Numbered from the stretch's first letter, positions 43,343 to 56,600 are shown. The stretch: 64,000 bases of DNA from Gordionus sp. m RMFG-2023 (GCF_954871325.1 NC_088779.1:24662869-24726868); one strand, 5' to 3'. Numbers and translations are program-made. The notes: a model not told the origin generated them from the sequence alone.

Positions 43343-46084
43343 TATGTGTTGTTTATGTGACTCTGATCTGAGTAAAAATGCAACTCCTTAGTCTATGTCT
43401 GAGAATGAGAAAATATTTAAATTGAAATAGGAGTGAGACAAAAATTAGTTTAAGAAATGCATAAACTTATTAACAATGTCATAACTAAGAGTGGCCAAAT
43501 AAATTATAGAAAAAAATGTAATATATTGAATTAGAAATTAAATTCATTAAAAAAATTAAAATTAAAAAACCGCCGTCCAAATTAGGCTTCGGCACACAAG
43601 TCTAGACAAGAAAAAACAAATTAATTACTTTTATTAACCATTTAAGTTGTCATTCTTTTAAACCCTTACTTAATTTATAATTGGCTGACTTTTAATTGCT
43701 ATAAATTATATATTTCATGGGTTATATAAACCTTAAAAAGCTCGTTAAACATGCAGCCAAAAATTTAACATTGTCCAAAGTAAACAAGATTTTTATTGAA
43801 CAATTCAACAAATTTACAAAGATCCTCTAAGTTACAAATAATGACTAATCATGGTATGACCCAAGAATCGTTTTTATTTTATGCATTTTAAGTAAATTTA
43901 AATTTTTTCTGGACACCGCCTAACATTGAACCCACCTGAAGCCATATCTGGTTCAGAGATTTTATTTACTACACATAAACCTGAACCCTTTTTTTAGTTA
44001 GATGGTTCACATCTGGAGAAAGGACATAATGAAACGGTGGAAAATCAGGTCATTTTAAGTTGGTTTATTTGTAAAATATTTTTTCGATTAAAAGATAAAG
44101 AACTTAAAGCCAAAAATATAATTTTCAGATTTAGAATAGATTTTAAAGCTAAGGAGTGTTGTTATACAGTAACAACGATAAGGGGGGGGGGAGTTTAATT
44201 TAATTTTATTTCTTATGAGATAGTGGAAATTATTCTATTAACTTCGATATAATATTTCTTTAAATAGAAGTGGATCTATTTTCAGAAATATTTCAGGTGA
44301 GATTTTTTATAAGACCAGGGAGGGGGAGTGTTCTAAACTACTTTTCCTTTATTCAGCCCTCCGTCCGGTAAATCTTAGGTTAATTTTCAAAACGAGATTT
44401 ATATTGAGAACATTTATTTTTTATTACGTTCATTATCTTTATTTTGATTCAAATACCAGCGTTAATAAGGTCAAACATTCCTAATAATTCTAAATAAGAT
44501 CTATATAGATATAAAAGATATGTGGTCTTCAAGAATTTCTAGATAAGATACACATATACCATGCAAATAAGCGGGAATTCGCTTTAGAAGGGGGGGGGGG
44601 TGATTAAGATTTTTTTAGAATTATTCTACAAGTTATTTAAGGATTATTGAAATTTAGAAATGTATAAATAATGACAATTTCTAACATAAAAATTCAAATA
44701 TAAATGAGGAGTGATAAAATATTAAATATATATAACAGATATATGAATCACTTTAAAATAAATGTCTCCTAATTTGATGAATAAATTAAAAATATATATT
44801 CTTAAGAATTATTGAATGTATTAATAAAAATTTTAATTTTCTATAATTGTTTCTTTTATGCTTAAAGAATGACAAACGGTGCAAATCCATCTTCAAAAAT
44901 CAAAATGCTACTGAAATTTTCTCAGCGTAAATACAATCAGGTGTACATTTCTAGAAAAATATTCATCCCTTTATTCTAAAAAGTTAGCACTGTATACTTC
45001 GCTGTGAATTCACGCTAACTGTGAAAGCAAGGTTAGGCGTCTAATAATTTCGAGTTAAATTTACATTGCCAATCTTAATTTATGATTTCATTACGTTCAT
45101 TTTTTTTATATAACCAATTTGCAAAATAATTTTAATTTGAATCTACCTTTATATGATTTTTAGATAAAGAATTTCCTATATTTTTCACATTTTAGGATAA
45201 AATTTATACTTTCTTAATTTTTGAAACTGAGGTTTAAAAAAAACGCTATTGAAGCCATTGAAATAAAGATAAATTTTTCTTTCAAAATAAAGTTTATTAT
45301 GTAGGGGGGGTTAATAATGTCAAAAAAATTTATTTTTAATGATATATTTATTTACTAGTATAATTAAATTATAATATAAACAAAGACTCATCATTTTTAA
45401 ACAAAGGTTTTTCGGCTGATCGTGTCTGGAATAAAGAAAGTGGGGCTGACTAATAACATTGTTTTTGGGAAAAAAAAGTCTTAGAACTTAATTCTGACTA
45501 AAACTGCATTGATATTTATCCTTTTGAAATAAAATATCGAAACGATTCATAAAACCAATCCGATGCCGATTTTGAATATATAATTATACATTGCAAGCTG
45601 GATTTGATCGGATCAATCAAAACAAATCGATCTGATTGGGTTCTTTTTTAATCGGTTTTCATCCAACTAACATTTTTTTATTTGAAAAATTGGTAGAGTC
45701 CAAGGATACGATATGAACCGAACTGAGTAGCTTCACTAGCGAGGGTTACATAATATATTTACCTTAAATATTATGAGATGAGTGGTTTAAATAAAAAAAT
45801 AATATTTATTTGTCAATTATGAAATGTACATATTTTTTATATTACACCATCGAAGATACATATTTTCTTTTATTATAATATATTAGATATAAAAAAAAAG
45901 GTGGCAACGAAATTTCTAACAAGTTAAGGGATTGCAGATAAAGTTCTTGTTGTTTTTGTGCTATCATACATTTAGTATAATTTATATTTCTATCTCTTTA
46001 ACCTAAACAAGCATTAAAATGCTATCCATTAAAAAAAATCACAGTATTTTCTGGCAAAGTAAAATTTTATTGTTTTATTCTATG
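43343..46084. other. AT-rich spacer before dpp
   Basis: No gene recognised. Includes G runs at 44182-44191 and 44590-44600, a decayed fold-back copy (44990-45040) and ATCGGATC-word debris (45540-45665). Confidence 0.5.
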
Positions 46085-46085
46085 G

Positions 46086-46310
46086 ATCTAGCTTGAATAA
46101 CTAAGGTTAAAGGGAGCCAAGGTCAACACCTGCTCATCATATTATAATATAGGCAACTCTTTAATTGAGCAACACATCGCATTTAAAATTTTATAAATTC
46201 TTTTATTTTCAGAATCCAGCTTGAGTAACGAAGATAGGAAGCCAATGCCGACACGTGCTTATAAGCAACTCTTTATTAAGCAACACGACGCACTTAAAAT
46301 TATAAAATAT
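46086..46310 (-). repeat. tandem duplication in the probable dpp 3' UTR
   Basis: 46086-46195 and 46213-46310 are direct copies sharing ATCTAGCTTGAATAAC / ATCCAGCTTGAGTAAC, then GGCAACTCTTTAATTGAGCA / AGCAACTCTTTATTAAGCA and CACATCGCATTTAAAAT / CACGACGCACTTAAAAT. The copy nearer the gene begins only 11 bases past the dpp stop codon. Both copies are non-coding. Two AATAAA hexamers on the minus strand (46272-46277 and 46202-46207) could be polyadenylation signals, one inside the near copy and one between the copies. Confidence 0.7.
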
Positions 46311-46320
46311 ACAAAACGTA

Positions 46321-47450
46321 TTATCTACATCCGCAACCAACTACGACCATATCTTGGTAGTTCTTCAAAACCACTTTTTCGTATTCATCTAAGTAAAGTA
46401 TAGATATAGGACTGTGTTCAGTAGGCACGCAGCACACGGTGGGCGCTAACTTACGATTGACGGAATTAACTAAGGTTTGAATGATAGCGTGGTTGGTGGA
46501 ATTCATATGGTCTGCCAGTGGAAATGGGCATTCCCCGGAGCAATAGAAGGCCTGGTACCCTGGCGGAGCCACTATCCAATCATTCCAACCCACGTCACTA
46601 AAATCCACGTAGAGAGGATGCCTACGACAATTGGACCATCTTCTCTTCCTTCTCCTCATGGCATTCTTATTATCGTTATAATATTTTACGTTTTTGTTAT
46701 GACCCTGAATTTTGATTTCGTGATTTTCATTATTATTTAAGGTGTAATCGGTTTCTGATGATTCCATATCCGGATTTTCGCCTATATTTCTTTTGATCCT
46801 AGAGGCTCTATCTAAATTGTGTTTTGGGGTAAATTCACGAGGTATTTCTTTATTGTACGTGACAAGGAAAGATTCGTCCGAGGAATAAATGATTGAAAAA
46901 TCGTTTGTCACATTTGTATCATTTAAACTCTGGGTTTGGCTTTGGTAGGATGGCTGGTTGTACAAAGGTGAATGATAGGTAGTAAAACATGTTTCATTGT
47001 TCGGCGTGATTTCAATCACTAATCCCCGATTACTCTTAGGATCCGATGACCAATCCAATATTGCGGGAAGAATATCTAACGCTTCCCATCGTGAATGAAG
47101 GCCTATATTCAAAAGGAGGGTATCCAATAATCTAGTGTTGAGGTAATGGAATTTCCATAGACCAGTCTCGTTGTATAATCGTAACGATAAATCGTAACCC
47201 CAATCAGCATGTTCTCCTAGAATCTGATGAATATCGACACGATATTGTAAATATTTTGGATTTGCTAAACAAGATTTCGATATTAAGGATTGATTATTAG
47301 AGAAAAGTATATTCCTGAGATAAAAACGAAGTTCAGATGCCACTAGATCACTGGAAGACGAACCTGTGAGGTTAAAATAGAGATGGCGACTGTAGTTCGA
47401 AAATCCGTTTTGCCATAACAACGAATTTATATTGGTATCCTCATTGTGTG
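46321..47450 (-). CDS. dpp: dpp exon 2: pro-region end and mature ligand
   Basis: Residues 368-743. It covers the latency part of the pro-domain ([39 protein letters not shown], compare VTRLLDTRLV and RWESFDVTPAVMRW), an Asn/Glu-rich spacer between two basic cleavage sites, and the whole mature domain (about 105 residues). The acceptor is AATAAAG at 47451-47452; an in-frame ATG-free stretch continues upstream of the first obvious block, which supports splicing over an internal start. The stop TAA is at 46321-46323. Confidence 0.96.
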
Positions 47451-49597
47451 CTTTATTTAATTTTTAAAAAAATTAATTTTAAATATATAAATATATTACA
47501 TTACGTAAGGGGTCTAGCAAACTCGAGGCTATGCTTCATAAACCTGGGTTTTTTTTCGCAAACTTTTTAAAAATTTAATTGATATCACGCGTTTTTTTTT
47601 GAAAAAACCCCATTTTACCGGAATCCACACTAATCCTATATATTTCAAGCAATTTAATTATTTTTGTAATTTATCTGATTTATATCGTCACCTATGAGTA
47701 AGATTGTTCCATATCCACTTTTATGAAAAAAAAACCTTTTGACATAAATCAATTTTTTAAATCCGAAATATTTTATAAAATAAGTTAAATTTTAGCCAAT
47801 ATAAGGTTATACCATCATATTGAAAGAGTAGAATCTAAATTTCTAAAATTATTCACCTGTAAAATCACAAAAAGTGGAGTTGAAATAATCTAATTCTCAA
47901 GTAAAGATATACATGATAAATTTATATAAATTTAAGAGTAGTTCAAAAATTTACAACAAAAGTCTGATTTTACTTGGGTAAGTACTCTATACTTGTTCGA
48001 ATACGATTCCCGGATAATCAGGGTTTTTCAACAGAAAAAAAATTCAAAAAAAACCCCGAGCTATGACTTATTTAAGTTTTAAAGATTTGTTAAAAAATTC
48101 CTGATCTCCTTAGCTCCTACGACATACATTTATGTCACAATTGTATACATGATATACAATATAATGGAACCTCGCGCGGAGGTGTTGGATCTGGGGAAAA
48201 AAAATTATTAATTTTGTTTTCCTACTTATTTTATAATTGTTATTCTCCTAGAAAAGGAGAGAAAAATTTTCATGTTTTCCTCGAAGGTTTACAATCTCCC
48301 ATAAATCGTCAGATCATATCGGACCACATTTTAAATTATAGTCAGGAACGAAATCAGCTCGGATCTTTATTGGTTCTGATGGGGTCGGTCAGACAAAAAA
48401 AAATATATTAAGATCTTTATATAGAGTAGGAAGTGGAAAAATAAGGTCCGCACTAGTATATAAGAATTGAAGTCTTAAAAATATATAATTTTAACTTTGT
48501 TCGTAAAAACTCCTGGCTGTATTGGCCCAAGTAGCACTTTTGCTTAAACGATTTGAGATGGGAAGTTTCAAAGCATCTTCTAAATCTGGTAGATTCATCA
48601 AATTCTTATGAGTGGAAATTGTACTTTTTTCTAAATAATTTTGCGTATTAATAGGGTTGTTATCTTTGGTATCGCGAATATTTTGAGATAATTGTAAATA
48701 TTTTTTCCGTTGGGATTCGTATAAACGGATCATGAATTCGGGAATACGTATATAATCGCTTTTCAATTGGGTAGCCGCCGGAATTCCAAGACGCGTAAGC
48801 AAAGCTTTAGAAGCCAGTTTTATACTTTCATCATTTTTTCCATGGTTTATGACACGTTTCTTCTTAACTATTTTATGAGCCATGTAGACAAAATTAGTGT
48901 TCGGGTTAGAATTTAACGAGTTATCTACAGATTTTGGACTTCGTGACAAAACATTTCGGCATTCTACGCCCCCGCCCTTACGAACATAATCGGAAATGGT
49001 CCACGAAAATGAGAAACATATATTAATTAAGCGTTGCCTGAAATTGGATTGATATGGTAGACCGAATTGTGAGATTACCTTGAGATGAGGGTAGTTCGAA
49101 TCTAAACTTTTAGCGGTATAGGAGGTCATAGGTGGTATGGTTTGGGTCTGAAAGTTTAACATGGTAGAATAAAAAGGGGTCCAGTTTAATATTAATCCTA
49201 AATACAGAATTAGAACGAAGTTAAAGGCTCTGGAAATCGATCTGATCAGTCTAAAGGTCTGATCAAACGGGATCGTCGTACAATTAAAGCAATATTGTTG
49301 GGCCAAATGCCACTTGATAATCGAATCCTCGCTGTAAGAGTTGGTGCGTGTTTTTGGTCGTTTAATTTCGTAGGAATAAGGGTCGACCGTGGTATCAAAT
49401 TCGGGATTATAAATTTTATGGACGGTTCTCAATTTCTCTCCCTTTAGGAGAAGAGGTATTGGTTGATACACGTATGAGTTAGCTGAAAATAGATTCGTGT
49501 TATAGAATTTATCTGCATTGATTTGTATATCATTTTTATTGCCCTTGTGAACGTTGGAACGATTAAATTTCATAAAAACGATTCCTGTGGAAGACAT
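46321..49597 (-). CDS. dpp: BMP2/4/Dpp TGF-beta family ligand (two coding exons)
   Basis: Encodes the precursor of a secreted BMP2/4/Dpp morphogen, which is cleaved by furin-type proteases and signals as a cystine-knot dimer through BMP receptors. Exons 49597-48496 and 47450-46321 join in phase 1 and give 743 residues. The intron lies right after [10 protein letters not shown], the same place as the conserved coding intron of vertebrate BMP2/4 (ANTVRSFHHE). Pro-region marks: [10 protein letters not shown] (285-294) and [20 protein letters not shown]. Cleavage sites: RIKR (585-588) and RRRKRR (633-638). The mature part has all seven cysteines (642, 671, 675, 707, 708, 740, 742), [30 protein letters not shown] and ends VVVGCGCR. 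Odd: about 255 residues precede the usual pro-region, with a hydrophobic stretch at 125-139. Vertebrate BMP2/4 are about 400 residues, Drosophila Dpp 588. Confidence 0.96.
47451..48495 (-). other. dpp: dpp intron (1,045 bp, phase 1)
   Basis: Donor A|GTTAAA at 48495 and acceptor AAATAAAG at 47451-47452. The intron is AT-rich and holds a short open frame on the opposite strand (48214-48411) that looks fortuitous. Position and phase match the conserved BMP2/4 coding intron. Confidence 0.85.
48496..49597 (-). CDS. dpp: dpp exon 1: long N-terminal region and start of pro-domain
   Basis: Residues 1-367. The end is clearly BMP pro-domain: ALLTRLGIP (compare LLSMFGLK), [10 protein letters not shown] (compare PPYMLDLYR) and [10 protein letters not shown]. 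The first 255 residues have no counterpart that I recognise. [15 protein letters not shown] (125-139) has the look of a signal-peptide core but is far from the start used here. Only M1 and M9 precede it. An AG at about 49609-49610 (ATTATTCAG) leaves the frame open, so the exon may begin there and the true start lie further upstream. Confidence 0.85.
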
Positions 49598-50302
49598 TTT
49601 GAGTTGACCCTGAATAATGTTATTTGATATAACACGAATAAAGAATATAAATGATCATCTATGAACTGAAATTTATTTAATTTCATTTGGAGTGTTTTTT
49701 TAAAAAAAATTATATGCTAAAAATCCAAATTTTTATAATAATAATAATAATAAAATATAAAAAATAAATAATGAATACTACAAACTTATATAAAGATAAT
49801 AAGTATACTCCGAATGTATATTATTATTTTTTATTACTTTTATATGTAAATAATCCCAGGTGCTTAAAAAATTAAAACCACAAACTTATGTAAATTAATA
49901 TCATACACAAAAAAATTTATAATTTAATTCATTATTTTTTTGTTTTTACAATATACCTTAAAATATCGTAGTCTATTTGTCTAATCAAGAAGATTGAAGT
50001 AATAAAAAAAAATTAGTTTATTTTTTTTATGACTTTTAAAATTAAAATTTTTATTTATTTATTTTAATTTATATTTGTTAGTTGAGAGATTAATTTCCTT
50101 TTATTTGATGATATAAAATTACAAAACTATTTTAATTTTAAACCTTTTATTTATTTTTTGGTGAAAAAATTTGTAAAATTATTTTATTTTATTTTCTTTC
50201 TCATTCCTATCATATTACATAAAATTTAGTTCTCCACGGCGATAAAAGAAGTATTTGGTATTAGTTACATTTTAAAATTATGAAAGTGACATGATCCTCT
50301 AC

Positions 50303-50514
50303 ACGGGGTTAAACGGGCTCGATTTGAAACGATTTTTGAAAACGGCTGACTCAATATTTTAGTTAGAAAAATGCTGCCTAATCCTCGAGATTTTGTTAAT
50401 AGGCGTTAAAAATCTTGGACCATACCAGCTTTGAGCAAAATCTTTAGGTTTTTATAATATTTTTACGGATAATAAAAATCGGCTCAAATCGAGCTGTTTA
50501 ACAACACTACAAAC
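50303..50514. mobile_element. TTAAACG inverted-repeat element
   Basis: A well-preserved copy: left arm TAAACGGGCTCGATTTGAAA, then CGGCTGACTCAATATTTT, central CCTCGAGATTTTG and GAGCAAAATCTTTAGG, right arm ATCGGCTCAAATCGAGC followed by TGTTTAACAACACTA. A G run (50522-50532) begins a few bases after the right tip. Confidence 0.75.
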
Positions 50515-53059
50515 TGGGGGAGGGGGGGGGGGTAGCAATATAATACTATTACATTTTCAGGGAAGGGCCAACCTCATAGTCGACATGCTAGTAGCCATTT
50601 TAAATGATAGTCGTCGTGTAGGCTGAGGGAGGAGTATAGAGGGATCTGGTTATAGATTTAAAACTGTTTTATATACTAGATTTATAATACCATATTTTTT
50701 CATAAAAGAATTAATGCGTGAATCAAATTTGCTAATAAAATTTAGTATAGTCAAAGTTGTGGGTTTTATAAAAGTCAACTTTATAAAAGTCAACTTTTAT
50801 ACGTGAGAACTTCTAAATCATTTATGAGAGCGAAAATCCGAAAATGAATTCCACAGCATGGAGAGTAGAGCCTATTCTATTAATTATTTGCCCTGAATTT
50901 ATTTTAAATTACGATTTTAAGTAAAATAATATTACGCAAGCCTCCAACTCAAAATTTATGTAAATAGCTTATTATAAAAAATATATTATTTATACACAAA
51001 AATTCATTGAGAAAATTATAAAGTAGATTAGTCTACATTTCCGGTAAAATCATATTTTCCTAAAAAATTGTCAGTTGAAATGGTTTTAAAATTGAGATTC
51101 CATATACTCTCTTGAAGATTCCGGATAGGTCGTTATTTAAAAAAAGAATATCGTCAGCTGAGAATTATAGTGCTCTATATCCATTTTTAAAAATTTTTCA
51201 GGAGAGCATGAAGATAGGAGATCACACCATGACGAATAAAGGATTATTCTAGATATATTTTAATATATTTGACCATTTGGGAGAATACAGCTGAAGGATT
51301 GAATTATCGGGAAAATCATGCATTTTCAAAAAAAAAAGACATAGAACACTATGATACTCATCCGAAGACATATAGTTTTCCCCTTCTTAGAGAAATAGTT
51401 AAATAGCAAAGAAGCCTGTTTACACGTATATTTGAAATGTATCCTAGTTTATATTGTGCTTAGGATGATCAGTAATATTTTTTTTCCAATCCGTTACGAG
51501 TTCAATTTAAGGGCAATACAGATCATTTTAGTTTTAAGAAAAACAATTTAATCTGCTAATAATGCAATTTTATTAATTATATTAATAGGTAATGATAAAC
51601 TTGTGATAATTTTCTTTTGATCTCTTTCATTCCCCGCAATAATTTATAAAATAATGAATAGGTAATATATTTAGTATAAATTTATATTGATTTCGATTTT
51701 ACTTTTCTGTTAGGGAATTTATGCCGAATATTTAAATACTAAAATCCTGTAATTATAATAAAAAATTTTGGTTAAAAAATTGAAAGTTGTAAAAAAAAAA
51801 ATTTATTTAATCTAAAATAAATAGCTTTATTTATAAATTACTATACATATTAAAATAAAAAGATATAATTTTTAAAAATATATTTTCAATTTGTCATTTT
51901 ATTTTGTATTCCATAAAAGAAAGACCCAAGAAACAGCAAAGTATATAATGTACAAACAATAATATAATTATTTTATAATGATCAATGAAGCACGTTTTAA
52001 GAAAATAAAAATAAAATAGTTTTCTATAATTACAGAGGTTCTCTACATAATTGTGAAAATTCTTTATATTTTAATAGATCCTTTTTTTTAGTATATATTT
52101 ATATATTTTATTTATTTTTAACCCCCAGAAGGAGATTAAATAATTTACATTAAAGTTTATGTTAATTCAATTTTTTTAAAGTATAATATTTATTTTCACT
52201 TGCTAGACTTTATGTCGCCAAAAAAACATTCGTTTTTTTAAAGGTAGGTGAGATGTGCGTTTTATTAAATAATTGAATGTGAAAATAAAAAATTTAAAAA
52301 GGTAATAAAATTATTTTTTTTATATATGACACAAAAAAAGCGTTATTTTTTTATTGTTTTAATTATCGAGGATAACACATTTGTGTAAGCAAAAAAAAAT
52401 TGTGCCTATCCAAAACTTTTTTTTCACCGATCCAATACTTTCAGATATTCGTACAGAGCCAATCTATCTGGATAACTGATACCGATATTTAGATTAATTT
52501 TTATTTATCATCTATCTTTGAACCAATAAATCTGTAAAAATTATTTGTCTTGGCAAAACAAGAAACACCTCTTTGATATTTCTAAGATTTTTTGAGAAAG
52601 CTCAAACAAATTTTCTGAATCAAATTTTAACTAAAAATCCCAATTTTTTCAAAAAAAAAATTATTTTGATGCTTATAAAATCTTTCGTGCACAAATTTTT
52701 CAAAAAAAAATGATTTTGATTTTCTTACAAAAAATTTTTTGCTCAAAATTTTTGGCAAAACAAATCTTCAAAAACAAACTATTTTTTATGGGGTACAGGG
52801 CAGCCTGATTCAATATATATCATTTTTCAAAATTATTTCCTTTACTCCCTCTACCGGACAACTTGTAAAATTATATCCTTTTACCCCCTCTACCGCACAA
52901 TAAAATTATATCTAGAATCGAGCCGAAAATTTTTTCCACCGACCGGTTCGGTCGAGGCCGACGTCAAGTAACCCTAACCCTATATTTGTTTTTAGGCGAA
53001 ATATAAAATAAAATCGAATCTTTTCTTTAAAACCAATTTTTATATAGCATTATTTATCA

Positions 53060-53195
53060 GAGGTGGTAAAGTATATCTAGATGCAAGTATCTTGATATAA
53101 AGATGAGGTATCTGTACTTAGATACACATTTATAGAAGTATCTGTATCGTATCTAGATAATATTTTAGAGATATCTGTATAGATGCACTTGATAT
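53060..53195. repeat. GTATCTAGATAC-word element
   Basis: After a hAT-like tip (AGAGGTGGTAAAGTATATC) the words GTATCT and AGATAC recur about a dozen times in both orientations over 130 bases. This is the known look of subterminal repeats in short non-autonomous hAT elements. Confidence 0.55.
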
Positions 53196-53376
53196 AATTT
53201 TATTTTATGTTACAAATTTATTTTTTGCAATAAAATAGTAACGAAAATATGGTATATTTTATTTAAAAAAATTTAATTTGAAAAATATATGTCATAATTT
53301 TTAGATTAATATTTCTACAAATCTCTCAAACGAAATCAAATAATTTAGTTGCATTTTACGTTTCTGTAATTAGTGT

Positions 53377-53602
53377 AGTTAAGCGGCCGGATTTAAGCAG
53401 ACTTTTAAAAAACGACTAACTTAATATTTTCGCCAGAAAAATATTGGCTACGCCTCGAGATTTCGGCAATAGATGTCCAAACCTTTGTTATCTATAAGAA
53501 AAATCTTCAGGTTAGCCATATTTTTCTGGATAAAATATTGAGCCCGCTATTTCTAAAAATCGCCTTACATGGAGTCGTTTAACAACATTATCTGTAATAT
53601 AG
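53377..53602. mobile_element. TTAAACG inverted-repeat element
   Basis: Copy of the family described at 21616-21837: left arm AGTTAAGCGGCCGGATTTAA, centre CCTCGAGATTTCGGCAATAG, right arm ending GTCGTTTAACAACATTA. Non-coding. Confidence 0.7.
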
Positions 53603-56600
53603 GAATGCGTGCAATTCGGGGACAATTTAATAGCGAAAAAATTGTGGATTGAGTATTATAATTTTTAATTTCGATTGACAATATAATAATATAATCGCCT
53701 TATTTTGTCGCAAAGTTGCTAAATTTTATAAAATTTATGATTATTAAAAAAAAATATTTGAATAAAAAACAAATAAAAAATAAAAGTTATAATTTAGTTG
53801 ACAACCTTTTATCAAAATTAATAATCCATCATAATTAGTAAAATTTTTAATTTTATCAATATTTAAATAATTTTTTTAAAGGTAATTTTAATCTTATTTA
53901 CATAGGTTAAATATTTTTTTTAATGAATATATTTGATATTTAATTTATGTATGCTTTAATCTTTAAATCGTCAGGGGGGAAGAAAAGTGAACTTTTGGCG
54001 ATTTAAATTGCCAATAAAAGAAAAAAAGGCTTAAAAATTAATGACAATATTTTCTTTTATTGTGTTGCAATTAAAGATTTTTTTTTATTCAGAAAAAAAA
54101 TACCTGTTATTGACAACAAATTCATAGAAGTAGAAATAAAGAATATTTAATATCTTCATATCTTGTGCGAAATTGTTGGAATTTTATAATTCGAATGCTA
54201 ATCTAAATGAGCTTTAATCATGTTATAGATATTTTTTCAATGATTTAGTATATTATAATGGTGGTTGGTTTAGAAAAATATACAAGATGTCTGATAAAGT
54301 TTAAATGATGAAAGAAAACTCAGTAGTACATAAATACTCAATGCGTAAATATACACAGGCCATGAATAAAAATTTTGATTTTTTGTTTGTATTTATTCTA
54401 TGTAATCTAATAAATAAAATTTTAAAAAATGAATCAAATTATAAAGTTTTTGTATAGCTAATATTAAATATATTTTATAATAATAATATAGAATATGGTT
54501 TATTTTGGTTATACTAGAAGAGAGATGAGGAGATTAGTTAAGTTATTTTATTTTTTTTAAGAAGAAGAAAAAAAATATTGAAATAAAATAAATAACACAT
54601 ATAACATATTCAGTGTTTTATTTTATTCATTTCTTCCCCCAACAAAGAATATTTATTATGAATATGGTGATTAATTTGTAACAACATATGTCTATAATAA
54701 ATTCTACTACTATAATAGCTATTTTCTTCTAAGATTCTTATTATTTTAAAAAAATATATATTTTACATTATAATTTTAGAACCTGCGCAAAACAGAAAAC
54801 ATTAAATATATTATAATTATTTCCACCAAAAAAAAATCAGGAAAAAAACAACAAATTTAACCAATAACATAGATATCTTCGCCTTTAATTATCTATTAAA
54901 ATCGATTAATTTTTAATAATAGTTGAAAATTAGTTTAGTTTAGTTTATATTTAATAATCGGAATTAGTTTGGCACTTTAGTCAGGGTCACAATTATTACT
55001 CTGATCTCATCTTATCATTCTACAAATAATATACTACAATAGTCACATTTTCTCAACATTTTAATCAATTCTTAAAATGACCGCCTAATTTTAAACGTAA
55101 TATACGTAGAAAGATCTTTGAAAAAAATTTATAGGGGGTTTTTTTTAAGTTTAATAATCTAAAGAAAAAAATTAGTATTAAAATATGATATGTGTGATAG
55201 ATTAAAACGAATTATATAGGGGTCCACAACAATGAAGCTCACCATTTTTAAGTATTAACTTTTGTTAAATATTTGATCTTGTAATATGATCTTAAAATTT
55301 ATAGAGGGGGTAGGGGGGAGGGGTCGTGGTTATTTAACTTTTTGTGGTTCAATGACAAAATAAGCATGTTTTATTTTATAAATTCATTTAAACATATAAA
55401 CTATTATATAATTAATCTATTTGATCCCTATCAAAATATTAAATTGGAATTTTAATGTCAAAAGAACACATTTTTTAAAAAAAAATTTTTTAAGATAACT
55501 ACATTACATTACCATATCACCCCTACAAATTTGGTCCTTGCATTCCATAAATCAAGAGATCTGGGTTTCGATACCTAAAAAACATATAACTTATATAAAT
55601 CACTAAGTGAATATGACGTTCATAAAAGATTACGTTTAATCCATCATGTCAGCATTATTGAAAAATTTATTATTAGCGTTTACACTATAATTAGTTGTCG
55701 ATAAAGTAAAAGAAGTCTGTGACCATAAACTATAAGAGAAACCGGTAGCGATGGAGGGTAGACTAATCATTTATTATTCTATCTTACCTTTAAAAAATTG
55801 AAGGATTATGCAGTCTCATGAAAATATATCAGATTTCTCCTATTTCTTCGAGGTGTTGTTATAAATAAGTATGATTATACACTGATTTTATTATAGTAAA
55901 ATAAAATATTTGATCGGGTAAGTTTATTTACACTTTTCTTACCAAAAAAAAATTTTCCCTCTTAAAGTAATGAATGATAATTATAATTAGTAAAAAAAAA
56001 TAATCAAAATACACATAGATAAAAAAAAATTTATGAAAAAAAATGTAAACAACAGCTGTAGGTGGTGAAATGCGAGATGAAAGGAAGGGGGAGGATAGGA
56101 TTATTTCGTTTAAAAAAAATATATGATTCAATGGATTAAATTTTTTATCACACTGTACAAAATTTTCTGATAAAAAAAAATATTATAAATCTTTATTGAT
56201 TTAATCAATCGCTCGCCTTACATACTCATTTCTACTGAGTTAAGTGCACTGTTGCCGCCAAAGATCTACCTCCCCTTAAGTCAATTGCGTCCCAACCCCT
56301 TCCAGGATTTTATCTATTAACCCACTCCTACCAAATAAAAATTAGTAACAAAAATTTAGGATATCTAAATAAATCAAAATTAGCCCCTACCAATTTTATT
56401 CAAATGCTAATAACTTCGTCATAAATATCTATACCCCACTCCAATTTCAATGACGATCATGAGGCATACCTCCCATCCCTTTGGAGTAGAAGTGACTGAC
56501 AGCCGCAATCATAATTATCAAATTTCCTAAAGCATCAAATCTTACACTCTTCTGTAAGAAAGCGGAGATTCTTATAATAAGATTGGAATTTAACTAATTC

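Noticed and set aside
46477-46740. Plus-strand open frame opposite the mature Dpp domain
   Set aside because: It is antisense to the highly conserved cystine-knot region and has no family resemblance of its own.
48491-49597. The N-terminal dpp frame as a separate gene
   Set aside because: Its end carries BMP pro-domain motifs, and a phase 1 donor joins exactly to the acceptor of the mature-domain exon at the conserved BMP2/4 intron position.
55928-56131. Minus-strand frame upstream of dpp as a first dpp exon
   Set aside because: Mostly Phe/Ile/Lys low complexity; no signal-peptide layout that could be joined in phase to dpp exon 1, and no strong donor was seen.
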